From contig NC_009445.1 in the NCBI RefSeq assembly GCF_000026145.1, positions 2,976,001 to 3,040,000 of the forward strand: a stretch of DNA of 64,000 nucleotides. Reading direction: 5' to 3'. The position numbers and the translations under genes are program-made. The notes under the pieces were generated by a model, which was not told the DNA's origin, ran no database searches, and saw only the letters and a list, made by a program, of their open reading frames with translations. This document shows positions 52,211-62,523 of this stretch, piece after piece (position 1 is the stretch's first letter; each line of letters begins with the position of its first letter). Source of the DNA: Bradyrhizobium sp. ORS 278. GTDB taxonomy: Bacteria > Pseudomonadota > Alphaproteobacteria > Rhizobiales > Xanthobacteraceae.

Positions 52211-54058
52211 ATGACCAAGCAGACCCGCTTCAATCTCTGGTACGCTGTTGTCGCGATCTTCGTCGCGATGATGATCCATAATGCGTGGACGAGCTATCGC
52301 CAGGTCGCCGTCATTCCCTACAGCCAATTCCAGGACCTGCTGTCGGCCGGCAAGGTGAAGGAGGTCGGCGTCTCCGAGAACTATCTCGAAGGCACCTTGA
52401 AGGAGCCGCTGCCCGGCGGCCAGACGCGCTTTGCCACGACGCGCGTCGATCAGGAATTCGCCAAGGAATTGGCCAAGGCGAACGTGACCTTCACCGGCCG
52501 CGTCGAGAGCAACATCCTCGGTGACATTCTGTCTTTGGTGATGCCGATCGCGCTGTTCTTCGGCGTCTGGTACTTCCTGTCGCGGCGGATGATGGGCGGG
52601 GCCGGCGGGCTCGGCGGCGGCCTGATGCAGATCGGCAAGAGCAAGGCCAAGGTCTATGTCGAGGCCAATACCGGGGTGCGCTTCGATGACGTCGCCGGCG
52701 TCGACGAGGCCAAGGACGAGCTGCGCGAGATCGTCTCCTTCCTCAAGGATCGGAAATCCTATGGCCGGCTCGGCGGCCGCATGCCGAAGGGCGTGCTGCT
52801 GGTCGGCCCGCCCGGCACCGGCAAGACGCTGCTCGCCAAGGCGGTCGCGGGCGAGGCGGGCGTGCCGTTCTTCTCGATCTCGGGCTCGGAGTTCGTCGAG
52901 ATGTTCGTCGGCGTCGGCGCCGCGCGCGTGCGCGACTTGTTCGAGCAGGCGCGCGCGAAGGCGCCGGCGATCATCTTCATCGACGAGCTCGATGCGCTGG
53001 GCCGCGCCCGCGGCATGGGCCCGTTCGCCGGCGGCCATGACGAGAAGGAGCAGACGCTCAACCAGCTCTTGGTCGAGCTCGACGGCTTCGATTCCTCGAC
53101 CGGCCTCGTGCTGCTGGCGGCGACCAACCGGCCGGAGATCCTCGACCCGGCGCTGCTGCGCGCCGGCCGCTTCGACCGCCAGGTGCTGGTCGACCGTCCG
53201 GACAAACCGGGCCGCATCCAGATCCTGAACGTGCATCTGAAGAAGGCCAAGCTCGCCGCCGATGTGGATCCGGAGAAGGTCGCGGCGCTGACGCCGGGCT
53301 TCACCGGCGCCGACCTCGCAAATCTCGTCAACGAGGCGACCTTGCTGGCGACGCGGCGCGGCGCCAATGAGGTGACGCTCGACGATTTCAACAATGCGAT
53401 CGAGCGCATCGTCGCGGGGCTCGAGAAGCGCAACCGGCTGCTCAATCCCAGGGAGCGCGAGATCGTCGCCTATCACGAGATGGGCCATGCGATCGTCGCG
53501 ATGAGCCTGCCCGGCACCGACCCCGTGCACAAGGTCTCGATCATCCCGCGCGGCGTCGGCGCGCTCGGCTACACCATCCAGCGCCCGACCGAGGACCGCT
53601 TCCTGATGACGCGCGAGGAGCTCGAGAACAAGATGGCGGTGCTGCTCGGCGGCCGCGCCGCGGAGCTCGTCGTGTACGGCCATCTGTCGACCGGCGCGGC
53701 GGACGACCTGCGCCGGGTCACCGACATCGCGCGCTCGATGGTGACGCGCTACGGCATGTCGGAGCAGTTGGGCTCGGTCGCCTATGAGCGCGACAACCAT
53801 TCTTTCCTGGCGCCCGGCACCTCGCGCAGCGCCGAGTATGGCGAGGCCGCCGGCGACGCCATCGACGCCGAGGTGCGGGCGATCGTGACGTCGGCGCTGG
53901 AGCGCACCCGCAAGATGCTGCAGGACAAGCGCGACGTGCTGGAGCGCGCGGCGCGCCGGCTTCTGGTCAAGGAGACGCTGGACGAGACCGAGCTCGCCGC
54001 ACTGCTCAAGCAGGATCAGCGCGCCGGTGATCTCGTGGCGGCGGCGCAGCCGGTCTAG
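52211..54058 (+). CDS. ATP-dependent zinc metalloprotease FtsH
   Basis: A membrane-anchored AAA+ protease of 615 residues. Two N-terminal membrane helices (about residues 9-24 and 104-124) flank a periplasmic domain. The AAA module has Walker A GPPGTGKT at 199-206, Walker B IIFIDEL at 254-260, and the pore motif [12 protein letters not shown]. The zinc site is HEMGH at 422-426, with the third acidic ligand later in [10 protein letters not shown]. It is shorter than housekeeping FtsH and appears to be an additional paralogue. The lipid kinase gene is just upstream. Confidence 0.94.
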   Translation: MTKQTRFNLWYAVVAIFVAMMIHNAWTSYRQVAVIPYSQFQDLLSAGKVKEVGVSENYLEGTLKEPLPGGQTRFATTRVDQEFAKELAKANVTFTGRVESNILGDILSLVMPIALFFGVWYFLSRRMMGGAGGLGGGLMQIGKSKAKVYVEANTGVRFDDVAGVDEAKDELREIVSFLKDRKSYGRLGGRMPKGVLLVGPPGTGKTLLAKAVAGEAGVPFFSISGSEFVEMFVGVGAARVRDLFEQARAKAPAIIFIDELDALGRARGMGPFAGGHDEKEQTLNQLLVELDGFDSSTGLVLLAATNRPEILDPALLRAGRFDRQVLVDRPDKPGRIQILNVHLKKAKLAADVDPEKVAALTPGFTGADLANLVNEATLLATRRGANEVTLDDFNNAIERIVAGLEKRNRLLNPREREIVAYHEMGHAIVAMSLPGTDPVHKVSIIPRGVGALGYTIQRPTEDRFLMTREELENKMAVLLGGRAAELVVYGHLSTGAADDLRRVTDIARSMVTRYGMSEQLGSVAYERDNHSFLAPGTSRSAEYGEAAGDAIDAEVRAIVTSALERTRKMLQDKRDVLERAARRLLVKETLDETELAALLKQDQRAGDLVAAAQPV

Positions 54059-54069
54059 CCCGACGCTGC

Positions 54070-54206
54070 GTAGGGTGGGCAAAGGCGCAGATGTGGTCTT
54101 TCCAAGATCGAGATCGCCGTGGCGCCGTGCCCACCATTTGGCCGCTCGCTTTGCCGCGCGACGGTGGGCACGCTGCCGCCTGCGACGGCCGCTTTGCCCA
54201 CCCTAC
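54070..54206. repeat. palindromic intergenic repeat, family E (long copy)
   Basis: GTAGGGTGGGCAAAG at the left and GCTTTGCCCACCCTAC at the right, with GCCCACCATTTGG and CGACGGTGGGCAC repeats between. Lies after ftsH, next to a family B copy. Confidence 0.8.
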
Positions 54207-54230
54207 GGCACTTGAGCTTGTTGATGGCGC

Positions 54231-54314
54231 GTAGCACGGATGAGCGGAGCGATATCCGGGTTCATCGCCGGCGCTTGTGTTGAACCCGGATGTCGCTGCG
54301 CTCATCCGGGCTAC
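54231..54314. repeat. palindromic intergenic repeat, family B
   Basis: GTAGCACGGATGAGCGGAGC at the left and TGTCGCTGCGCTCATCCGGG-CTAC at the right. It ends a few bases before the stop of the interrupted cytochrome b561 gene. Confidence 0.85.
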
Positions 54315-54318
54315 AAAA

Positions 54319-54861
54319 TCATCCCCGCGGCCACATCCGGGCCAGGGTCTCGTCCTTCTTGACGAACTCGTGCCAGAGTGTGGCTGCGATGTGCAGTCCC
54401 ACGACCACATAGACGACATAGGCCTAGGTATCGTGCGCGATCTCGCCGGCATGGGCGATCGCCTTGTCGCCGGCGAACAGGCGAGGCCAGCTGAAGGTCC
54501 AGAAGTAGCGCAGCGAGTAGCCGCCTGCCGAGGAGAACATGTAGCCGGTCACCGGCATGACCAGCAGAAGGGCATAGAGCGCCCAATGATTGAGCTGCGA
54601 CAGCGCGCGGACCATCCGGCCGAATGTCGCGGGCGCATCCGGGGCGGTGCTCCGCGCACGGACGATCAGCCGGACGATCGCCAGCACAAACAGCGTGATG
54701 CCGAGCGATTTGTGAATCTCCAGGAGCTCGCGCCGCGGCGAGGTGCCCGCCGGCTGCAGCCCGCAATAGAGTCCGATCAGCATGGCCGCAATGAACAGCA
54801 CAGCGGTCGCCCAATGAATCCGTCGCAGCAGGGGATCATAGGCAGTCTCGATCGGGGGCAC
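54319..54861 (-). pseudogene. cytochrome b561 gene interrupted by one in-frame amber codon
   Basis: A cytochrome b561 (CybB-type) gene from GTG 54861 (preceded by GGAGAG) to TGA 54319, 181 codons. Codon 146 (54424-54426) is TAG. Downstream the frame goes on as family sequence (AYVVYVVVGLHIAATLWHEF), so only this codon breaks it. The four heme-ligand histidines fall at codons 16, 50, 143 and 157, matching the spacing in the intact paralogue at 55085. The stop falls between the two ligands of the last helix and would remove the fourth. It is either a recent pseudogene, a sequencing error, or read through. Confidence 0.88.
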
Positions 54862-55084
54862 GTGCAGCTCTCCATGTGGCAGGCGATCGCCGCTCCATAA
54901 TGCACATCGTCGCTCTTGTCGGCTCACAAGTCGATGACCGCCCGGGTGACCTTCCCGCGACATCCCCAAGGCGCCAAAGTGTCCTAATTAGTTTCGAATG
55001 ATTCTATTTCTGCATCGCACCGAAGCGCCATAAAAAGGTTCCATGCAGCTTCGAAGCAGAAGAGATCGCAACTAGGAATCTGTC

Positions 55085-55633
55085 ATGATCAGAAACACGG
55101 CATCGAGCTGGGGCGGAGTCGCGCGCGCCCTGCATTGGGTGATCGGCCCGACCATCCTGGTGATGATCGCCTTCGGCTGGTGGATGAATCACATCCCGGC
55201 GCGTCCGGATCGCTTCTTCTATCGCTCGATTCATGCCGACATCGGCTATGTGCTGCTGGTGCTGCTGCTCGCGCGTATGGCGTGGCGCCTGTTCAATCCG
55301 ACGCCGGCGTTGCCGGCCGATACGCCGCGCTGGCTCGCGGCGGTCGCACGCGCCAACCAATGGGGACTCGATCTCGTGACCCTGGCGGTGATCATGCTGG
55401 GATGGGCGCATTCCGGCGCGCACACGCCGGACTATTCCAGCTGGTTCGGAGTCTTCCATGTGCCGCAGTTCACGAATCCCGACAAGGAGGCGGCGCGCGC
55501 CTGGGAGGACCGCCACATCTTCTTCGCCTATGTGCTGCTGGCGTTGAGCGTGCTGCACATCGCGGCCGCCGTCTGGCATCACCGCGTCAAACGCGACGAC
55601 GTTGCGCTGCGGATGGTACGGGGTACGGGCTAG
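55085..55633 (+). CDS. cytochrome b561
   Basis: An intact 182-residue, four-helix inner-membrane cytochrome b. The heme ligands are His17 (RALHWVIGP), His50 (RSIHADIGY), His144 (DRHIFFAY) and His158 (SVLHIAAAVWHH), with the 14-residue spacing between the last two that the family shows. Such proteins move electrons between quinol and periplasmic acceptors. It is divergent from the interrupted b561 paralogue, 222 bases away. An exported protein gene follows 54 bases later. Confidence 0.92.
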   Translation: MIRNTASSWGGVARALHWVIGPTILVMIAFGWWMNHIPARPDRFFYRSIHADIGYVLLVLLLARMAWRLFNPTPALPADTPRWLAAVARANQWGLDLVTLAVIMLGWAHSGAHTPDYSSWFGVFHVPQFTNPDKEAARAWEDRHIFFAYVLLALSVLHIAAAVWHHRVKRDDVALRMVRGTG

Positions 55634-55687
55634 CGCCGGCGCGGGGACGCGGTAGGATGCAGGCTCAGGTCGCCTGCGAGAACTGCC

Positions 55688-56452
55688 ATGACCCGACGAA
55701 GCTGGACCGGATGGATCGCACGCCTGGCGCTCGCCGCCGTCGCGCTCGGCGGCGCTGGCGCCAGCGCGGCCGAGAAGACGATGTCGTGGGAGAGCGGTTG
55801 CCGTTTCACGATCCGGTTCGATCCCGCCAAGCAGGACGAGACGCGGCTGCGCAACACCGTGCATCTGCTGTTCGGCCCGTCCGATTTCGACTCGCCCGGC
55901 ACCTCGCCGGCGTTCGAGCCGAAGGCGGTCGCCGCGCTCGACCCCGACAAGATCGATCGCGCCTGCAAGGCCGCGCTCGACACCGCCGCGCGGCTGGAGT
56001 TCATCGCGCTGCCCGGCATCGACGACTACCGCCGCGCCAGGGTCGCGGAGCTGAAGGACAGCTGCGATTTCGAGCTGGCGCAGACCCGCGGCTTCAAGAC
56101 GCCCTCGGCTCTGCGCGACTATCAGCCCGCCGCCGCCTGCGCGCGCTTCGTCGACGCGATCGAGGGCAAGACCGACCTGCAGCAGATGTTTCGTCAGACC
56201 GTCGACAAGGGCTGCGCCGACAACGCCAGTCCGAAGGCCTGCGTCGCCCGCTACATCGCCGAAGCGCAGAAGCCGGACGGGCCGGAGCGCATGCGCATCT
56301 ACCTCGTCAATTTCGGCTGGACCAATTGCGCCGTGACCTACAATCTCCGCAACACCGGCGCCACCAAGACGGAGGCGATGCGGAGCGCGCTCGAGACCCA
56401 GTTCCGGAAGATGTTCAAGGTCAAGCAGGACAAGTGCGAGGAGGCGGACTGA
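55688..56452 (+). CDS. exported hypothetical protein
   Basis: A 254-residue protein with a Tat/Sec-like signal (TRRSWTGWIARLALAAVALGGA, cleavage near 28). The mature part is mixed helix and strand with several cysteines (SGCRFTIRF, IDRACKAAL, KDSCDFEL, DKGCADNASPKACVARYI, WTNCAV, DKCEEAD), suggesting disulfides in the periplasm. It follows the b561 gene on the same strand, so it could be part of the same unit. No family recognised. Confidence 0.7.
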   Translation: MTRRSWTGWIARLALAAVALGGAGASAAEKTMSWESGCRFTIRFDPAKQDETRLRNTVHLLFGPSDFDSPGTSPAFEPKAVAALDPDKIDRACKAALDTAARLEFIALPGIDDYRRARVAELKDSCDFELAQTRGFKTPSALRDYQPAAACARFVDAIEGKTDLQQMFRQTVDKGCADNASPKACVARYIAEAQKPDGPERMRIYLVNFGWTNCAVTYNLRNTGATKTEAMRSALETQFRKMFKVKQDKCEEAD

Positions 56453-56476
56453 GGCGTCCGCCTGATCGAGGCGCGC

Positions 56477-57784
<1,308 letters not shown>

Positions 57785-57948
57785 CGACGGCTCTCCAGGC
57801 GGGAGGGAAGGTAGGCGGGACGAAACGCGTCCGCGCCAGCAGCATTTTACGCCGTGCTCTACCAGAGCCGCCGAGGCGACACAAACAGCGGGCTTTGCAT
57901 CCCGGATCACGTGGGAAGGAGTATCATAATACTAAAATTAAAAATCTA

Positions 57949-57974
57949 GCTGACAGATATTGAAATCTGTCAGC
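57949..57974. promoter_or_regulatory. perfect TetR-type operator
   Basis: GCTGACAGAT and ATCTGTCAGC form a perfect 10-base inverted repeat around ATTGAA. It lies in an A+T-rich stretch 84 bases upstream of the 57-residue ORF and the TetR gene, the expected place for an autoregulatory operator. Confidence 0.75.
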
Positions 57975-58057
57975 GCGATGGTGTATATGCAACCCATGAT
58001 CAACTAGCACTGTCTGACCATGGGGTTCAGCGGCTTCACCTGCGAAGGACCGCTTCG

Positions 58058-58231
58058 ATGAAGATTGAAAAGCGATTGCTCCACACACAATTCCAAGACT
58101 GGCTCAATCTCCAGATCGCCCGTCATCTGGAGGCCCAGGCCGCCAAGTTCGGCGCCGTCTCGGTCGCCGACCGGGCTGAGCCGATCCAGATCAAAGCGCA
58201 TCCTGGCGATGCCGATATGGTGCACGCATGA
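58058..58231 (+). CDS. 57-residue protein translationally coupled to a TetR gene
   Basis: Starts at ATG 58058 after GAAGGA and ends in ATGA overlapping the TetR start at 58228. The peptide begins MKIEKRLLHTQFQDWLNLQI and is helical to about residue 30, then polar (DRAEPIQIKAHPGDADMV). No membrane segment. The coupling and good ribosome site support expression. I do not recognise a family; a partner, inhibitor or leader role for the TetR protein are possible. Confidence 0.65.
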   Translation: MKIEKRLLHTQFQDWLNLQIARHLEAQAAKFGAVSVADRAEPIQIKAHPGDADMVHA

Positions 58232-58815
58232 ATGAGGCCGTGGTTCTGACATCCGAGCGCATCCTCGAAGTCACCGAGGACGTGTTGCGCCGTTATGGGC
58301 TCGCCAAAGCGACGGTCGTCGACGTCGCGAGAGCGCTCGATGTCAGCCACGGCTCCGTCTACCGCCACTTTCCGAGCAAGGCCTCGCTGCGCGAGGCGGT
58401 GGCCAAGCGCTGGCTCGAGCGCGTCAGCAGGCCCTTGGCGCAGATCGCGGCGGAGCCCGGGCCTGCGCCGGCCAAGCTGGAGCGCTGGTTGCGCGAGTTG
58501 TTCGACGCCAAGCATAAGCGCGTATGCGAAGATCCCGAGATGTTCGCCACCTATCTGACGCTCGCGCGCGAGGCCTGTTCGGTGGTCAAGGCCCATAAAC
58601 AGGACCTGATTGCCCAGGTCGAGGGGATGATCACCGAGGGCGTCGCCCAGGGCGCGTTCGAGGTCGACGATCCCAAGACCGCCGCCGCCGCGATCTTCGA
58701 TGCGACCCGCAGCTTTCATCATCCGGCTCACGCCGACGAATGGGCCGATTGCACGTGCTCGACGCGGGTCGATGCGGTGCTGAAATTGCTGTTGCGCGGG
58801 CTGGCGGCGCGCTAG
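58228..58815 (+). CDS. TetR-family transcriptional regulator
   Basis: A 195-residue regulator. The HTH spans about residues 9-55: ILEVTEDVLRRYGLAKATVVDVARALDVSHGSVYRHFPSKASL in the standard pattern (the recognition helix is SHGSVYRHF). The C-terminal part, with a TetR_C-like RELFDAKHKRVCEDPEMFATYL, is the ligand domain. Its ATG overlaps the stop of the upstream 57-residue ORF. A perfect palindrome at 57949-57974 is its probable operator. Target genes beyond itself are unknown; purB is divergent on the other side. Confidence 0.93.
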   Translation: MNEAVVLTSERILEVTEDVLRRYGLAKATVVDVARALDVSHGSVYRHFPSKASLREAVAKRWLERVSRPLAQIAAEPGPAPAKLERWLRELFDAKHKRVCEDPEMFATYLTLAREACSVVKAHKQDLIAQVEGMITEGVAQGAFEVDDPKTAAAAIFDATRSFHHPAHADEWADCTCSTRVDAVLKLLLRGLAAR

Positions 58816-58827
58816 CGCATGTCGCTC

Positions 58828-58910
58828 GTAGCCCTTATGAGCGTAGCGACATGCGGGTTCACACTAGAAGCTCGCGAGATCCCGAATATCGCTGCGCTCA
58901 TCCGGGCTAC
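58828..58910. repeat. palindromic intergenic repeat, family B
   Basis: GTAGCCCTTATGAGCGTAGC on the left; TCGCTGCGCTCATCCGGG-CTAC on the right. Somewhat degenerate left arm. Confidence 0.8.
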
Positions 58911-59061
58911 AGGAAAACGGCCGCAGCGCAGCAAGCGCGGGGATGTGAACCTCTCATCCCGCCGTCCTCGCAGATGTCTTTGGACGACGTTTACCGGCTC
59001 TGCTTAACTCCCCCGCAAATGCGCCGGACGCAACGGGCGCAGCAGCCGGGGAGATCGATGC

Positions 59062-59841
59062 ATGAGCGTGGTCAGCAGTGCCGACAGAGTGGAACCTGCG
59101 CGTGACCCCGCCGAGCGCGGGCCGCTGCTGCTCTGGATGATCTTCACCGGGCTGACCGTATTCGCAGCCGTGGTGCTGGCGCGCTACGGCTACTTCCGTC
59201 TGATGGTCGCCTCGGACCGCACCTACATTTCCAGCGTCATCGCCGTGCTCTACATCGTGACCTGCTGCCACTGTTTCTGGCGCACCAGGGCGATCGCGCG
59301 CGAGGCCGACGCGGCGCGCGGCTGTCGCGCAGTCCTGGTCGGGCCGGACGCGGAGCGCGCGCTGGAGCCGGACGCGCAGTTGCTTCCCAAGGGGCTCGTG
59401 ACCAACCATATCAAGAGCCTCGTCACCAAGGCGAGGACGCAAGCGGCAGGGCGGCTCGATCAGACGCTCCTGTTGCGCACGCTCGCCGACCGCCTGCGCG
59501 GCTCCAACGGCTTCGGCGGCTTCGCATCCGACACGCTGATGAAGCTCGGCCTGCTCGGCACCATCATCGGCTTCATCATCATGCTGGCGCCGATCGCCGG
59601 CCTCGACGTGAATGACAAGCTCGCGATGAAATCCTCGATGGGGCTGATGAGCGACGGCATGGCGGTTGCCATGTACACCACGCTCGCCGGCCTCGTCGGT
59701 TCGATCCTGGTGCGCATCCAGTACTACATGCTGGACGCCGCCACCGGCCGTGTGTTCTCCGATGCCGTCATGCTGACGGAGACGCGGGTGACGCCGCGAC
59801 TCGAGCGGGCGATGGAGCGCGCGGCGGAGCAGGGCGCATGA
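59062..59841 (+). CDS. TolQ/ExbB/MotA-family proton channel protein
   Basis: A 259-residue inner-membrane protein of the MotA/TolQ/ExbB channel superfamily, with four predicted helices (about 22-45, 51-68, 157-182, 200-228). Conserved channel helices are TLMKLGLLGTIIGFIIMLAP and DGMAVAMYTTLAGLVGSILV, with the glycine and threonine residues of the family. A cytoplasmic domain of about 90 residues lies between helices 2 and 3. ATG 59062. The stop overlaps the next start (ATGA at 59838), so it is coupled to a single-span partner. Expected to form a proton-driven complex. Confidence 0.88.
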   Translation: MSVVSSADRVEPARDPAERGPLLLWMIFTGLTVFAAVVLARYGYFRLMVASDRTYISSVIAVLYIVTCCHCFWRTRAIAREADAARGCRAVLVGPDAERALEPDAQLLPKGLVTNHIKSLVTKARTQAAGRLDQTLLLRTLADRLRGSNGFGGFASDTLMKLGLLGTIIGFIIMLAPIAGLDVNDKLAMKSSMGLMSDGMAVAMYTTLAGLVGSILVRIQYYMLDAATGRVFSDAVMLTETRVTPRLERAMERAAEQGA

Positions 59842-60509
59842 TGGACGATTTCGGGCTCTATCCGCGCGAGGAGCAGTTCGATCCGTTCAGCGTGATGCTG
59901 TTCAAGGCGCTGCAGATCGTCGCGTTCTTCTTCTTCATCGCGGTGCTCGCGATCTCGCCGGACGCCAAGGACGGCAAGGTCGACTCGAAGGCCGAGTTCC
60001 TGATCACGATGGACTGGCCGGACAACCATCCCGATGATCTCGACCTGTTCGTGCAGGATCCGGTCGGCAACATCGCCTGGTACCGGCATCGCGAGGCCGG
60101 CTTCCTCACGCTCGACCGCGACGACCGCGGCGGCGCCAACGATTTCATCCTGGTCAATGGGCTGAAGATTCCTTCGCCGATCCGCGAGGAGATCGTCACC
60201 ATCCGCGGCATCGTCGCCGGCGAATACACCGTCAACATCTCGCATTTCCAGAACGTCAGCGGCGCGCCGGTCGAGGCCACCGTGAAGGTACAGAAGCTGA
60301 ACCCGACCGCGCAGGTGATCTTCGACGACAAGGTCGTGGTCGATCATTCCGGCGATGAAAAGACCGCGTTGCGTTTCAAGCTCGACGCGGCGGGAAAAGT
60401 GGTCGACGTGCAGCGCCGGCCGAAATCGCTGCTCGAAACCTTCCGCAACGTCCGCGCCAACGGCGCCGACCTCGATCCCAAGACCGGCGTCAGGATGATC
60501 AGCCGATGA
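59838..60509 (+). CDS. TolR/ExbD-position protein with YfaP/DUF2135-like periplasmic domain
   Basis: A 223-residue protein with one N-terminal membrane helix (about residues 20-40, VMLFKALQIVAFFFFIAVLA) placed as in ExbD/TolR/MotB, where a proton-carrying aspartate is expected; the only nearby acid is Asp15 in FDPFSVM, shifted upstream. The periplasmic part does not look like ExbD/TolR. It contains DDLDLFVQDPVGNIAWYRHR then GFLTLDRDDRGGANDF, resembling YfaP/DUF2135-type beta domains (DLDLxVxDPxG pattern). Overlaps its neighbours on both sides (ATGA at 59838 and 60506). Function unknown. Confidence 0.7.
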   Translation: MMDDFGLYPREEQFDPFSVMLFKALQIVAFFFFIAVLAISPDAKDGKVDSKAEFLITMDWPDNHPDDLDLFVQDPVGNIAWYRHREAGFLTLDRDDRGGANDFILVNGLKIPSPIREEIVTIRGIVAGEYTVNISHFQNVSGAPVEATVKVQKLNPTAQVIFDDKVVVDHSGDEKTALRFKLDAAGKVVDVQRRPKSLLETFRNVRANGADLDPKTGVRMISR

Positions 60510-61114
60510 TGAGCAACCTGCAGACCGTCATCGTCACGCTGTCCGTCTGCTACGCGCTGATCGGCGCGCTGCTGCTGCTCGTGCTGGTCTATGCGCGGCT
60601 GCCGTGGCCGGCGAAGGCGGTCGCGATCGTCGTCACCAGCGCCTTCTATGTCGGCAGCTTCGTCGGCGCCCGCGGCCTGCTCGGCTGGGCCAGCGTCGAC
60701 CGGCTGCCGAAGGCCTTCAAGGTTCTGCAGGTCAGGATCGTCGATCCGCACAGCGTCGAGGGCGATCCCGGCGCGGTCTATCTGTGGGTCGAAAAGCTCG
60801 ATGACGACAACCGCCCGAGCGGCGTGCCGCGCGCCTATCGTATTCCCTACAGCGATATGCTCGCCGAGAAGGCGCAGCACGCCGCCGACCAGATCGCCGC
60901 CGGCCATCCCCAAGGCGGCCGCGCTGCCGATTTCGGCACCGGCGACGGCGGCGTCATCGATGCCGCGCGTGAATACATCCTGCCGAAGACGATCGTCGAG
61001 ACGGCCGGCGGCGATCCCTCCACGGGCGAGTTCAAGGCGGCCAAGACTGCCGGCGACGGCGTCTCGTTCACGCCGCTGCTGCCGCCACGCATGCCGCCGA
61101 AGGACGAGCCGTAA
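60506..61114 (+). CDS. membrane protein of the TolQ-like cluster
   Basis: A 202-residue protein with two N-terminal helices (about residues 7-28 and 38-60, AVAIVVTSAFYVGSFVGARG) and a soluble C-terminal part with short beta-like segments (KVLQVRIVDPHSVEGDPGAVYLWVEKLDDD split here: VLQVRIVDPHSVEG and AVYLWVEKLDDD) and a Pro-rich tail. No family recognised. It overlaps the preceding gene as ATGA, so the three proteins are probably one complex in the inner membrane. Confidence 0.75.
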   Translation: MMSNLQTVIVTLSVCYALIGALLLLVLVYARLPWPAKAVAIVVTSAFYVGSFVGARGLLGWASVDRLPKAFKVLQVRIVDPHSVEGDPGAVYLWVEKLDDDNRPSGVPRAYRIPYSDMLAEKAQHAADQIAAGHPQGGRAADFGTGDGGVIDAAREYILPKTIVETAGGDPSTGEFKAAKTAGDGVSFTPLLPPRMPPKDEP

Positions 61115-61317
61115 GGAGCCCCGCTCATGAGGGACGAAAGCCGGCGGCGCTGCAAACTGGACCATGAACACGCCGCTGTGTGACGCCGGCATGACGAGGC
61201 TTGGCTCGCCCCGCCCGGTGCAGCGATGGTGAAATTGCCAATTTTTCCTGATCACGTTAGGCTCGCGATGATTTCCTGATCCCGTGTTTTTTCATACGAA
61301 CCGAGGGGGGCTTTGCG

Positions 61318-62256
61318 ATGCGCACGCTGACGATGGCATTGGCCGTGGCGATGTTGTGGCCGGCTGGACAGGCGCTGGCGTGGTGGGACGAAGGCCACAT
61401 GCAGATCGCATATTTGGCCTACAAGAAGCTGTCTCCGACCGTGCGGGACAGGGCGGACGCGCTGCTCAAGCTCAATCCCGACTACGCCAGCTGGATCGCC
61501 GGGGCGCCGCAGGGACAGGAGAAGCTCTACGCGTTCGTGCACGCAGCGACCTGGCCGGACGACATCAAGATGAAGCCGGACTATTACGACGACCAGGTGG
61601 GCGACTCCACCGCGAAGCAGCTCGTGCCGTACGGCCACCTCAAGCACACTTATTGGCACTACAAGGACGCGCTGTTCTCGGTTGATGACACGCCGCTGCC
61701 GCGTCCCGACGCGGTGGACGCGGTGTCCCAGCTCAAGCTGATGATCGCCAAGCTGCCGGCGAACAGCGACGCCACGGAGCCGCTGCGCTCGTACAGCCTC
61801 AGCTGGACCATCCACCTCGTCGGCGATCTGCACCAGCCGTTGCACGCCATCGCCCGCTATTCGGCCGCGTTGCCCGACAAAGGCGGCGACCGCGGCGGCA
61901 ACGAGGAGCAGGTGATCGCCGCCAACGGCGAGACGCAGAACCTGCACGCCTATTGGGACGGCATCTTCGGCGGCTATTCCACCGTATTTGGTGCCATGTT
62001 CGACGCCGATCAGCGCGGCGGCCTGTCGACCGTGACCGCAGATCCCGGCAAGGCGCAGATCGTCGATCCCGCGACCTGGGCGCAGGAGAGCTTCGACCTG
62101 GCCAAGTCTGTCGCCTACGCCGCGCCCATTCGCACCGACAAGCAGCCGGTCGAATTGACCCGGGAGTACGAGACCAATGCCCGCGACACCGCCCGCAAGC
62201 AGGCCGCGCTCGCTGCCGCGCGCCTCGCCAATCTGCTCGAGGTGTTGTTGCGGTAG
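61318..62256 (+). CDS. S1/P1-type nuclease
   Basis: An exported zinc nuclease of 312 residues that cleaves single-stranded nucleic acids or 3-prime nucleotides. The signal peptide ends ALA at residue 21, so the mature protein starts with Trp22, whose amino group binds zinc in this family. Further ligands appear in WWDEGHMQIA (His27), AATWPDDIK, YGHLKHTYWHYKD, and SWTIHLVGDLHQPLHA. ATG 61318 follows GAGGGGGG. It is probably periplasmic or secreted. It follows the TolQ-like cluster after about 200 bases, and whether they act together is unknown. Confidence 0.92.
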   Translation: MRTLTMALAVAMLWPAGQALAWWDEGHMQIAYLAYKKLSPTVRDRADALLKLNPDYASWIAGAPQGQEKLYAFVHAATWPDDIKMKPDYYDDQVGDSTAKQLVPYGHLKHTYWHYKDALFSVDDTPLPRPDAVDAVSQLKLMIAKLPANSDATEPLRSYSLSWTIHLVGDLHQPLHAIARYSAALPDKGGDRGGNEEQVIAANGETQNLHAYWDGIFGGYSTVFGAMFDADQRGGLSTVTADPGKAQIVDPATWAQESFDLAKSVAYAAPIRTDKQPVELTREYETNARDTARKQAALAAARLANLLEVLLR

Positions 62257-62275
62257 GACCGCGCGACGTAGCGAC

Positions 62276-62358
62276 GTAGCCCGGATGAGCGCAGCGACAT
62301 CCGGGTTCACCGCTACAGCTCGTGAGACCCCGGATGTCGCTGCGCTCATCCGGGCTAC
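62276..62358. repeat. palindromic intergenic repeat, family B
   Basis: GTAGCCCGGATGAGCGCAGC on the left and CGGATGTCGCTGCGCTCATC-CGGGCTAC on the right, nearly perfect. It splits the S1-type nuclease gene from the metallophosphoesterase gene. Confidence 0.88.
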
Positions 62359-62523
62359 GCGCGCCGCGATAGCCGCGTCCCCCCTTGTGACGAGCCGCGA
62401 GATCGGGAGGCCGTGTCGCTGGATCGACCCCGTCCAAGAAACTCCTTGCTCCGGTTCGTCCGGTTTGATGTTGCTCAAATTCCACGCGACCCCTACCTGT
62501 ACGGTCGAACCGGGAGGATACGG

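Noticed and set aside
59062..61114. Zorya-type defence system
   Set aside because: The channel-like protein is present, but there is no ZorB-like peptidoglycan-binding domain, and no ZorC/D/E helicase or nuclease pair follows.
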